From: Candidatus Omnitrophota bacterium
GTDB lineage: Bacteria; Hinthialibacterota; Hinthialibacteria; Hinthialibacterales; JAKPRU01
Assembly: GCA_029568995.1 (NCBI GenBank)
Contig: JAKPYU010000157.1
Coordinates: 1 to 34,021, forward strand
Reading direction: 5' to 3'
DNA length: 34,021 bases
Below the pieces are notes generated by a model that did no database searches, was not told the DNA's origin, and saw only the letters and a list, made by a program, of their open reading frames with translations. The first letter of the stretch is position 1. Each line of letters starts with the position of its first letter. The translations under genes and the position numbers were made by a program. Shown piece after piece: positions 25,113 to 32,406 of this stretch.

Positions 25113-26924
25113 TTAGAATAACATTGCCCCTACACTTGGCGCGCTGTCTGTCACCGGGTAAAAGAGCGGCGAAATGGTTTGGCTGAGTGTTGTCTCGAAC
25201 AAGACCGTGCTATCCGTAATCGGACGATACAGTGGTGAGACCTCGACGTCGGTTGTCAAATCACCACTGTAAAGGGGCAGCGCCGAACCATCCACCGGAA
25301 GATCCGCCACATTCCCGACACCGTGCAATGTGCCGAATCCGTCGATCACGTAGAATCCGACAATCTTGCCATGCTTTGAGTCGACACCTGGCGAGGTGAT
25401 AATGGGTTGGCCATAATTCGCGCGATCTACATAGGCGACCAATTCAAGTCCGCGAGCGATATCAAATCCGAAATAGGGAGCCATCGTGGATGGATCGCCA
25501 TTGGAGAACGAGGCCAGGTCGAAACTGTCAGCGAGCGTGGCGCCCGGCGCGGAAACCAGGTAAACCTCGCCATAACTGGTCAGAAGAGCGTATCCCAGCC
25601 CGTTCGGGAACAGTTCGAGGTCTTCCGCCATGTCGAATCCGAAATAAGGCGCGTTGACTCTCGGATCGAACATACCGTTGTTGGGATTCTCCCACGGTGC
25701 CGGAACGGGATTGCCGTTTCCGTCTTCCAGCATGGAATGCACGATTCCCTGGCTGCTCAGGAGGTAATACCCGTTGGTCAGCGCCACATCGCGACCGTAA
25801 TTCGTGCTGGTGAGATCTGAGCGATCTGTCGGAATCGCGATGGGTGTATTCAGCGCAGTTTCCGGAACTCCCAATCCGGAAGCGGTCAACCTTCGGAGCA
25901 TCGAATTTGTTACATGGGTCGTGGAAATCGAAAAGAATCGCGTGGAGACTTCAAGATCTTTGGCAAAATATGAATGCCGATGATTCGTCGTCTGCGGCAG
26001 ATCGGAAGGCACCCAAGGCGCATGGCTCAAATATTCCCGCACTTTCACCTTGTCGGGATTCTGAGCCGGATTCGGATTGTAGTTTGCGTCGAACACTTCC
26101 TGGCTGGGAACATAGTGCCGACGATACATTGGACGGAATCCGAACACGTTGAAGAAATCCTTCGTGCCGATCAGGGGATCGTTCTTCCGTTCGTCTTCCG
26201 AAGCGTTGTTGATTTCAGTCTGAATCATCGCCAGCACTTCGGGGTTGTTGATGTAGTGGACCGCGCCGAATCCGTCCAGGATGTAATATCCCTGGTATGC
26301 ATTGGTCACGGGGCGCCAGTCCGGGGCGATTTCCAGGTCACGCACCAGATCCCATGGGAAGAAATAGGGCAGATATACGTCGGGATTGTGTGAGGCATTA
26401 TAGGCCGCTGTCTGAGAATGAAAATCAGGCACACCGGTACGGAACTGGGGAGACGCGGTGGGAGTCTCTCCGTATGTGTGTACGCCCCCGTACCCGTCAA
26501 TGACGATTACGCCCGTAATCAAGTCATTGGGATCGGCGACAAAATCCATGTCTCGTTGGATGTTGAAGCCGAAGAAGAACGGGAACGCGAGGAAATCTTC
26601 CGTGACCGGGATCCGCTGTGCAGTCCACAGTTCATCAAAGAAATCAGGTCCCGATACGGAACGCGCGAACCCAATCCCCCCGTAGACGTTCAATGCCGCC
26701 ACACCATTCAGGGTGGAAGCATCCGGGAAATTGAACTGCGGTAACGACGTCGGGGTCTCCGACTGCCCATACACACTTGGATTCACGAAGCTGATTGCAA
26801 CCACCAGGACCAGACCAAGCTGTCGCAAGCGGCCGACATAAGACTGGGTTGCTCGTTGCCTGTTCAATGAATCAAACCCCCTTTCGGCTATATCCTTAGG
26901 GATCTTTTGTTTCGAGTTGACCAT
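25113..26924 (-). CDS. Secreted repeat protein with 'DGFG-x-hH' motifs, probable beta-propeller
   Basis: Exported protein of 603 residues. The signal segment (RLRQLGLVLVVAISFVNPSVYG) follows an unusually long N-terminal stretch of about 30 residues. The body holds at least five diverged copies of a unit 'PYF-x-x-D-h-x-R-D-h-E...G-Y-x-h-h-D-G-F/Y-G-x-h-H': GVIVIDGYGGVHTYG, GYYILDGFGAVHYIN, GYYLLSSQGIVHSML, GYALLTSYGEVYLVS and GFYVIDGFGTLHGVG, each preceded by FGFNIQRDMDF, PWDLVRDLEI, NYGRDVAL, FGFDMAEDLEL or FGFDIARGLEL. The unit resembles repeats I recall in secreted actinobacterial proteins ('VLDGFGGLHPFG'). A closed propeller is an inference from repeat count. Start: ATG at 26924 with AGG at 9-nt spacing; an ATG at 26942 is possible but has poorer spacing. 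It has its own promoter and terminator. Function unknown. Confidence 0.8.
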   Translation of the reverse strand: MVNSKQKIPKDIAERGFDSLNRQRATQSYVGRLRQLGLVLVVAISFVNPSVYGQSETPTSLPQFNFPDASTLNGVAALNVYGGIGFARSVSGPDFFDELWTAQRIPVTEDFLAFPFFFGFNIQRDMDFVADPNDLITGVIVIDGYGGVHTYGETPTASPQFRTGVPDFHSQTAAYNASHNPDVYLPYFFPWDLVRDLEIAPDWRPVTNAYQGYYILDGFGAVHYINNPEVLAMIQTEINNASEDERKNDPLIGTKDFFNVFGFRPMYRRHYVPSQEVFDANYNPNPAQNPDKVKVREYLSHAPWVPSDLPQTTNHRHSYFAKDLEVSTRFFSISTTHVTNSMLRRLTASGLGVPETALNTPIAIPTDRSDLTSTNYGRDVALTNGYYLLSSQGIVHSMLEDGNGNPVPAPWENPNNGMFDPRVNAPYFGFDMAEDLELFPNGLGYALLTSYGEVYLVSAPGATLADSFDLASFSNGDPSTMAPYFGFDIARGLELVAYVDRANYGQPIITSPGVDSKHGKIVGFYVIDGFGTLHGVGNVADLPVDGSALPLYSGDLTTDVEVSPLYRPITDSTVLFETTLSQTISPLFYPVTDSAPSVGAMLF

Positions 26925-26969
26925 CAAAACATACCTATCCATCTGCCATGAACATCCTTAGACCAATTA

Positions 26970-26998
26970 TTTCTAGTAGAAATCTTTCCACATGTCAA
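26970..26998 (-). promoter_or_regulatory. Predicted strong sigma70 promoter for the propeller-repeat gene
   Basis: On the minus strand a perfect TTGACA (26998-26993), a 17-bp spacer and TAGAAA (26975-26970). The surrounding sequence is AT-rich compared with the rest of the window. The -10 box ends 45 bp before the chosen start codon. Confidence 0.65.
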
Positions 26999-27095
26999 GA
27001 ACAAAAGGGCCTTTATGGCAAAAATGAGCACTGAAAATTTCGATATCATGCATGAAAAGGGTCCTGTCAACCTCTCTTTGGTCGTTTGGCCGATC

Positions 27096-28943
27096 TCAAA
27101 TCGCGCCGAAATACTCCCAACTGTCGTCAAAACCCATCGAAAGACCGAATTCGGATTGGAAATCAATCCTGCCGGATAGTTCAATATAGCGCATTTTTTC
27201 CGAAATGACTCGTGAACGTCGCATTCCAGACTCCGACAACAGCATCATTTTTGCTCCAACCCATGCCGTATTGCCGATAAAATGCACTTTCTCCAAGTCC
27301 ATGGGAGGGATCAAACCCACTTTCAAGGCCGATTCCGGGCACAAGTGGCTGCCAAACGCACCGGCAAGCAGGACTCTGTCGATTTTTTCGACCGTGATTC
27401 CCAGTTCGTGACAAAGGATCTTGATCCCGGCTTTTACTGCGCCTTTCGCAAGTTGAATTTCACGTATGTCCTTGTCAGTTAAGGAGATAGAAATTTTTCC
27501 ATTCTCCCAGAGCACAAACCGTGTTCCTTCTGCGCTTTCCCGGATTCGAAGCCAGTCGGGACCAGGGTATTCCGTTGGTGGGAGCAGGCGTCCGGTCCGG
27601 TCCACAACCCCGGTTTCCAACAGTACGGCCAGGGTATCCACCAGACCCGATCCGCAGATGCCTGCCGGTTCCGTATCTCCGATCACGGCCAGGCATAACT
27701 GGTCTTTCTCGATCCAGACTCGCTCGATGGCCCCCTCCATTGCGCGCATGCCCTGCGAAATCTCGCCGCCCTCAAATGCCGGTCCGGCAGCGCAGGCACA
27801 AGCGGTCATCTCGTGTTCGTTCGCCAACACAATCTCCGCGTTTGTTCCCAGGTCCAGCATCACCACAGTCTCACTGGACTCATAGAGCGGACTGGCCAAA
27901 ATGTCTGCAACAATATCACCCCCGACATATCCGGCAATCACCGGCGCGACACAGATGCATCCTTCCGGGTGAATCTCCACTCCCAGCTCCCGCGCCTTCC
28001 ATACTGTGGGACGATGACAAACCGGAACGAACGGTGAAGAGGCGATTGGGCTGGGGTCCATTTGCAGAAAGAGTTGCTGCATGATGGTGTTTCCTGCGAG
28101 GCTCACGGCGTAGATTTCTTCTTTCCGAATGCCATGGTCTGCAACCAGCTGCTCGATCAGCCTGTTCAGCGTTTCCGTTGCGAGGCGATGCAGCGTTTCC
28201 AGACCGTCTTTTCTCTCCCGGACATAGCTCAACCGTGAGATCACATCGCTTCCACAGACCGCCTGCCTGTTCGTCATTCCATGTTTCGCAAATTCCGTAC
28301 CGGTTTTTACGTCGTGAAGCGATGCCACAACCGTGGTTGTTCCCAGGTCCACCGCCACCCCATAGACGCCACGCATTACGCCCTGGGAGTGCAATGCAAG
28401 CCAATCCTCGCCGAACAGAATCGCGATGACTGCCCAATCGGAGTCGCGCAGGATACGGGGCAGGTCGCGAAGCAGATGTCCCGGAAGAGTCTTGGCGTGA
28501 ATACCTTGAGCATGCAGAACCTCCAGCAAACGCTCTTCATCCCCCCGTTGATCCGTCACCGACGGCGGCGGGAGTATCAAGTCAATCGCGCGGACCGGGG
28601 ATTGGATTTCATACGCAGGTTCTTTCCCTTCCTGGAGAATCACTTCCACCGGGGCAGTTCTCTGCAAGATTCTCACTTTCGCCGGTCCGAGGATTTCCAC
28701 TTGGCAGCACAGCCGCAGCCCATTCGCCAGTTCCTCTGATGTGAACAGATCCTCCTCTTCCATGGACGGCGGGGAGACCTCTCCGGCGATCTCAACCCGG
28801 CATTTCCCACAAATTCCATGGCCCCCGCACGGAAATTCCAGGTCGATCCCCGCTTTGGACGCCGCTTCGTGCAGGCGGGTCCCGATCGGAACCGAGACCG
28901 TTTTCCCGTCCGGTTGAAATGTCACGAGTGCCTGATGTTCCAT
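27096..28943 (-). CDS. RACo-type ferredoxin/ASKHA protein (corrinoid activation, DUF4445)
   Basis: Protein of 615 residues that, in characterised relatives (RACo, RamA-like), uses ATP to reduce Co(II) corrinoid to active Co(I) in methyltransferase systems. N-terminal 2Fe-2S ferredoxin: FPCGGHGICGKCRV gives Cys39-x5-Cys45-x2-Cys48, with the fourth ligand in RLCCQ (Cys80). A linker region follows, then an ASKHA ATPase-like core starting GVYGVAVDLGTTTVVASL, and later ETVVMLDLGTNAEIVL, AGPAFEGGEISQGMRA, GICGSGLVDTLAVLLETGVVD and LLAGAFGSHL. Start: ATG at 28943, because the ferredoxin opens directly after it (MEHQALVTFQPDGKTV) with AGGGA upstream; an in-frame ATG at 28976 would add 11 residues. 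No corrinoid protein or methyltransferase adjoins it; a UroD-type candidate lies about 8 kb away. Confidence 0.9.
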   Translation of the reverse strand: MEHQALVTFQPDGKTVSVPIGTRLHEAASKAGIDLEFPCGGHGICGKCRVEIAGEVSPPSMEEEDLFTSEELANGLRLCCQVEILGPAKVRILQRTAPVEVILQEGKEPAYEIQSPVRAIDLILPPPSVTDQRGDEERLLEVLHAQGIHAKTLPGHLLRDLPRILRDSDWAVIAILFGEDWLALHSQGVMRGVYGVAVDLGTTTVVASLHDVKTGTEFAKHGMTNRQAVCGSDVISRLSYVRERKDGLETLHRLATETLNRLIEQLVADHGIRKEEIYAVSLAGNTIMQQLFLQMDPSPIASSPFVPVCHRPTVWKARELGVEIHPEGCICVAPVIAGYVGGDIVADILASPLYESSETVVMLDLGTNAEIVLANEHEMTACACAAGPAFEGGEISQGMRAMEGAIERVWIEKDQLCLAVIGDTEPAGICGSGLVDTLAVLLETGVVDRTGRLLPPTEYPGPDWLRIRESAEGTRFVLWENGKISISLTDKDIREIQLAKGAVKAGIKILCHELGITVEKIDRVLLAGAFGSHLCPESALKVGLIPPMDLEKVHFIGNTAWVGAKMMLLSESGMRRSRVISEKMRYIELSGRIDFQSEFGLSMGFDDSWEYFGAI

Positions 28944-29100
28944 TTGTCCCTGCTGTTGTTTTTCCTCACGAATCAAGTTGTTTGAACTGTTCAGGATGAC
29001 AGATCCCAGGGGACCATCCTAGTGCATTGTCCGACGAATGTCTTGCTCGACTGTCAGTTCAGCGGACGCTCCGATTGTCGGCCGGGTTGTCGCTTCTATT

Positions 29101-29199
29101 GTCATTCCGAACGAATGTGAGGAATCTCGTTTGAGATTTCTCCCTTCGGTCGAAATGACAGGCTTGGACTGACGTGACAGGGCTTCGGTCGAAATGACA
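29101..29199. repeat. Intergenic repeats in the 364-bp divergent gap
   Basis: The gap between the divergent RACo and glycosyltransferase genes (28944-29307) has no convincing gene. It contains a 28-bp block (29101-29128) that is an exact inverted copy of 14246-14273, and two direct copies of CTTCGGTCGAAATGACA (29144-29160 and 29183-29199, 39 bp apart). These resemble widely scattered intergenic elements whose false translation gives 'STEGRNLKRDSSHSFGMT'-like peptides. The right end holds a possible promoter. Confidence 0.8.
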
Positions 29200-29239
29200 A
29201 AGAGGGTCGCCAGAGACACGCGGTAACGTGCTCTGTTTC

Positions 29240-29268
29240 TTGGATCTTTGTTCCTTTCCCGCTACACT
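29240..29268 (+). promoter_or_regulatory. Possible promoter for the glycosyltransferase-hisC operon
   Basis: TTGGAT (29240-29245), a 17-bp spacer, then TACACT (29263-29268), 39 bp before the ATG at 29308. The -35 box matches consensus only in TTG, so this is tentative. If it is correct, the in-frame TTG at 29248 lies upstream of the transcript start and cannot be the initiator. Confidence 0.4.
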
Positions 29269-29307
29269 CGACAAAAACGCAGAGAAGACCTTGGATTGTG
29301 TGCTCTG

Positions 29308-31215
29308 ATGATTGACATTACCGTTGACGATAGCCATCGCCCTTCCGGCGAAACGGAAAAACCGGCATCTGCCAAATCTCGACAGAGTCGGATCGTTCCG
29401 TCCGATCTGACCCGCTATCATCTGCTCTTTGTTCTTGCAGCGCTGACTTATCTTTATTGTTGCATTCACGCTCTTGACCTGACATACGTTGATTTCGGCG
29501 ATGGGAATTACCTGTATCTCTCCTGGCAGCTTTCACAAGGGGAAAAACTGTACGTGGACCTGCCCTCGCCACAGCCGCCGCTGCATCTTTTTCTCGGATC
29601 TATTCTGGTGAAACTCGGCGGGGGATCGCTGATCGTTGTCCGCGTTTTCCAGGCGATTTTGCGGATCGTGACCGGCGCGCTGGTTTGGGCCATTGCGGGG
29701 CAGATTGGAAAGAGTCCTGTTATCTCTGCCCTGGCGGGGATGATTTACATCTGGCTCCCGGAAGGAGTCTGGTGGAGCCGTGGCTACCAGTCCGAGCATC
29801 TGTTGATTTTCATTCAATGCTTGCAGACGTATCTGTTCCTGCGGGCGCTTGACAAAAAGGGTCCCGGATTGCTCCTGGTTATGTCGGGCATGATCGGAAG
29901 CCTGGGAGTTTTCACCAATATGACGGCAGTGCCGTACCTGGCGCTGCAGATGACGTATCTCATTTATCAATTCCGCCCACGCTTTATTCCATTTCGAAAG
30001 AAAGCCTCCCCGCAAACCCGCCCGGGGTTTTTCTGGACGTTTCTGTTTTCTTTGGGGATACCGTGCTTGCTGCTGCTCCTGTTTATGAATTTCTACAGCC
30101 AGGGGCATTACATTGACCAGGTCTGGAGTCGGCAGATCGGCACATTCCCCACGCGATCGCTCAGCGAGTTGATCCAGCACGTTACCTCCAAGCTGACCAC
30201 GGAATATGGGGATATCGTCACTTTTGAAGGGGGATTCGTGCTCCTGGCGATTCTGGGGGTTCTTGTGTATCTGGGACTGGAGGAAAGGAATCCGCACCGG
30301 GCATATCTGTTATGGTGGGCCATCGCTTCTTTCGGGTCCATCCTATTTGTGACCAAGGGTGGCACGGTGGAGTATATTTTCACGCTTGGCGAGCCTGCTG
30401 TTGCCGTTTTCTCCGCGTTTTTCCTTCGAACCTTTTTTGTCGGCGTGGACGTCCCCGCAACAATGCGGGAGGTCCGAAAAAGCCCTGTTCTATCCTGGGG
30501 CAAACTCTTCCTGGTGGTCCTTTTCCTGATTCCCACACTGTGTGTCAAAGGGGGATGGCTGATCACTCAGACCATGCAGAACCGCATGTCGGTCATGGAA
30601 TTTCCCGAACCGCAGGTTCAGGCTGTTCGCTATATCATCGAGAAGTACACAAAGCCGGACGAGTCGATCATTGCCACGCCATTTTACGCTTTTGCTTCCG
30701 GCAGACGGCTGGCCGCGCATTTTCCCTATGATTTTATTCTGGCTTTTGCCTACGACCATGAATATGAGGCGCTGGAACAGGAATTGGGCAAACAATTCGG
30801 GCTGCCGAGAATCGACGCATGGCAGCAGGAGTCCGAGAATCCGCGTATGCCCCGGTATAGCGCTGTAGAAATTGCGCGCCTCCGCGCGGAATTCGACAAG
30901 AATCCGGATTTGTACCGGAAGTACAGTGCCCTGAGCATGTTTCTGGAGCTGAATCAGCTGCTCAACACTCAGAGAATCCCGTTGGTCATCACCAATCGGC
31001 GCAATATCCTGACCTGGCTTCCGTTGTTGTATCAGCCTTTGCGGGATCGGTATAACGTTCTGGATATCGAGATCGGACAGGGCAGTCCGCTGGAAGACCG
31101 GTATGACGAATCCTCAAAGATTCTGTATTCACGCGAGGAGCAACTGCAATTTTTCATCCCGCGCCAGTATGAACCACCAACGGCATCAGAGAGCGCCCCT
31201 ATTCAACCGCGATGA
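29308..31215 (+). CDS. GT-C-type (PMT/ArnT-like) membrane glycosyltransferase
   Basis: Polytopic membrane protein (635 residues, about 9-11 helices), probably transferring a sugar from a polyprenyl-phosphate donor on the outer face of the inner membrane. The first long loop has the GT-C hallmark: FGDGNYLYLSWQLSQGEKLYVDLPSPQPPLHLFLG, with an acidic residue early and 'D-x-P-x-P-Q-P-P' later (given here as a region just after the first helix). Helices follow, then a soluble C-terminal domain of about 220 residues. The first 40-45 residues are Ser/Arg/Lys-rich and cytosolic. Start: ATG at 29308; an open frame reaches a TTG at 29248 but without a ribosome site. Followed 40 bp downstream by the HisC-type gene. 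Acceptor unknown. Confidence 0.75.
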   Translation: MIDITVDDSHRPSGETEKPASAKSRQSRIVPSDLTRYHLLFVLAALTYLYCCIHALDLTYVDFGDGNYLYLSWQLSQGEKLYVDLPSPQPPLHLFLGSILVKLGGGSLIVVRVFQAILRIVTGALVWAIAGQIGKSPVISALAGMIYIWLPEGVWWSRGYQSEHLLIFIQCLQTYLFLRALDKKGPGLLLVMSGMIGSLGVFTNMTAVPYLALQMTYLIYQFRPRFIPFRKKASPQTRPGFFWTFLFSLGIPCLLLLLFMNFYSQGHYIDQVWSRQIGTFPTRSLSELIQHVTSKLTTEYGDIVTFEGGFVLLAILGVLVYLGLEERNPHRAYLLWWAIASFGSILFVTKGGTVEYIFTLGEPAVAVFSAFFLRTFFVGVDVPATMREVRKSPVLSWGKLFLVVLFLIPTLCVKGGWLITQTMQNRMSVMEFPEPQVQAVRYIIEKYTKPDESIIATPFYAFASGRRLAAHFPYDFILAFAYDHEYEALEQELGKQFGLPRIDAWQQESENPRMPRYSAVEIARLRAEFDKNPDLYRKYSALSMFLELNQLLNTQRIPLVITNRRNILTWLPLLYQPLRDRYNVLDIEIGQGSPLEDRYDESSKILYSREEQLQFFIPRQYEPPTASESAPIQPR

Positions 31216-31254
31216 TGCAAGCAGGGAGCATCCGTAGGAAAAGGAAATCGCATC

Positions 31255-32343
31255 ATGACCGAACTTCCTTATCGTTCATTGTCCGCCCGGAAGGCGGTTC
31301 CCAGCTATTGGCACCGACCAGGGGAGCAGATCTGTCTGCATCTTGGCGAAAGTCCCTTTCCGCCCACCGATGCCGTGCAACGGGCGATTTGCGATGCCGC
31401 AGGCGCGGCCAATTATTATCCCGACACGAATGCCGTCGCCCTGAGGGATGACCTCGCCGGATATGTCGGCCATAACGTTTGTCCCGAACAGATCATTGTC
31501 GGAAATGGTTCCGACGATCTGATTCAGCTCACGGTTCAGACCTTTCTTCCCAAGGGAGGAACGGTGGTCTCTTTTGAACCGACCTTTTTCTATTATGGAT
31601 TCTGCACGGCGCGTGAAGGGGAACGATACGCGCCGATGTTCCGACGGCGGGCCGACAAGTACGATCTGCCCCCCATGGAAGAGATTCATTCGCATATTCA
31701 ACGTGAAAAGCCGGATCTGGTCTTTCTCGCCAATCCGAACAATCCAACAGGCGGACTTGTCGACCGGGACCGCGTTCTCCAGCTGCTTCAACGGACTCCC
31801 GGGACTCTTGTGGTGGATGAGTGCTACTTTGAGTTTGCCGGGCAGAGTGTTGTGGACCTGATTCAGGAGCACTCGAACCTGATTGTTTTGCGCAGTCTAT
31901 CGAAGAGTTTCAGCCTGGCAGGGGTGCGGATCGGATACGCGGTGGCCTGTCGGGAGCGGATCGATGCCCTGGAACGGATGGCGCTGACATTCCCGGTGAA
32001 TGCCATCGCGCAGACAGCGGCGCGGGCAGCCCTGCGCGAGACGGAGATCATGCGGGAACGGATCGGAAAAATCATCACATGGCGGGAAAATCTTGCCCGT
32101 GAATTAAATCAGCTCGGACTGGATGTTTTTCCTTCCCATACGAACTTTCTTCTGGTATGCTCTGGTTTGTTGAATAAAATTCCTGACGACTGTGCGCTGT
32201 GTTTAAGCAAACGGGGAATACTGGTGTCGAATCAGACACATACCCCTGGGATTGAGGGGACCGCTTTACGGATCACTGTGGGAACTCCGGATCAACTGGA
32301 ACGGTTGCTTCAGGAGATCCGCGAATTCGTTACGGGATATTGA
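31255..32343 (+). CDS. hisC: Histidinol-phosphate aminotransferase-type PLP enzyme
   Basis: Class I/II aminotransferase (362 residues) of the HisC group, which converts imidazole-acetol phosphate and glutamate to histidinol phosphate. Motifs: NYYPDTNAVALRDDLAGYV (substrate-arm region), NGSDDLIQL (84-92), LANPNNPTGG (159-167), cofactor Asp188 in VVDECYFEF, the PLP lysine Lys217 in SLSKSFSLAGVRIGY, and a C-terminal Arg in ALRITVGT. Start: ATG after AAGGAAAT at good spacing. No other histidine genes are nearby and it sits behind a glycosyltransferase, so a related role (for example CobD-like decarboxylase, or aminotransferase for another phosphorylated substrate) is possible. The length and the VDECYFEF and SLSKSFSLAG motifs favour HisC. 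Confidence 0.82.
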   Translation: MTELPYRSLSARKAVPSYWHRPGEQICLHLGESPFPPTDAVQRAICDAAGAANYYPDTNAVALRDDLAGYVGHNVCPEQIIVGNGSDDLIQLTVQTFLPKGGTVVSFEPTFFYYGFCTAREGERYAPMFRRRADKYDLPPMEEIHSHIQREKPDLVFLANPNNPTGGLVDRDRVLQLLQRTPGTLVVDECYFEFAGQSVVDLIQEHSNLIVLRSLSKSFSLAGVRIGYAVACRERIDALERMALTFPVNAIAQTAARAALRETEIMRERIGKIITWRENLARELNQLGLDVFPSHTNFLLVCSGLLNKIPDDCALCLSKRGILVSNQTHTPGIEGTALRITVGTPDQLERLLQEIREFVTGY

Positions 32344-32348
32344 GATCG

Positions 32349-32406
32349 CTCGCCGGAGGTTCGGTTCTATAGGAAACGAATCGGACTTTGGCGGGTTTTG
32401 TTTTTT
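32349..32406 (+). terminator. Strong terminator ending the glycosyltransferase-hisC operon
   Basis: Starting 6 nt after the hisC stop, arms at 32349-32367 and 32378-32395 pair over 18 positions (with G-U pairs and one bulged G) around a 10-nt loop. They are followed by TTTTGTTTTTT. The last U residues overlap the stop codon of the convergent gene. Confidence 0.85.

Noticed and set aside
29144..29199. CRISPR-like direct repeat
   Set aside because: Only two copies, a short spacer and no cas genes; it fits a dispersed intergenic repeat.
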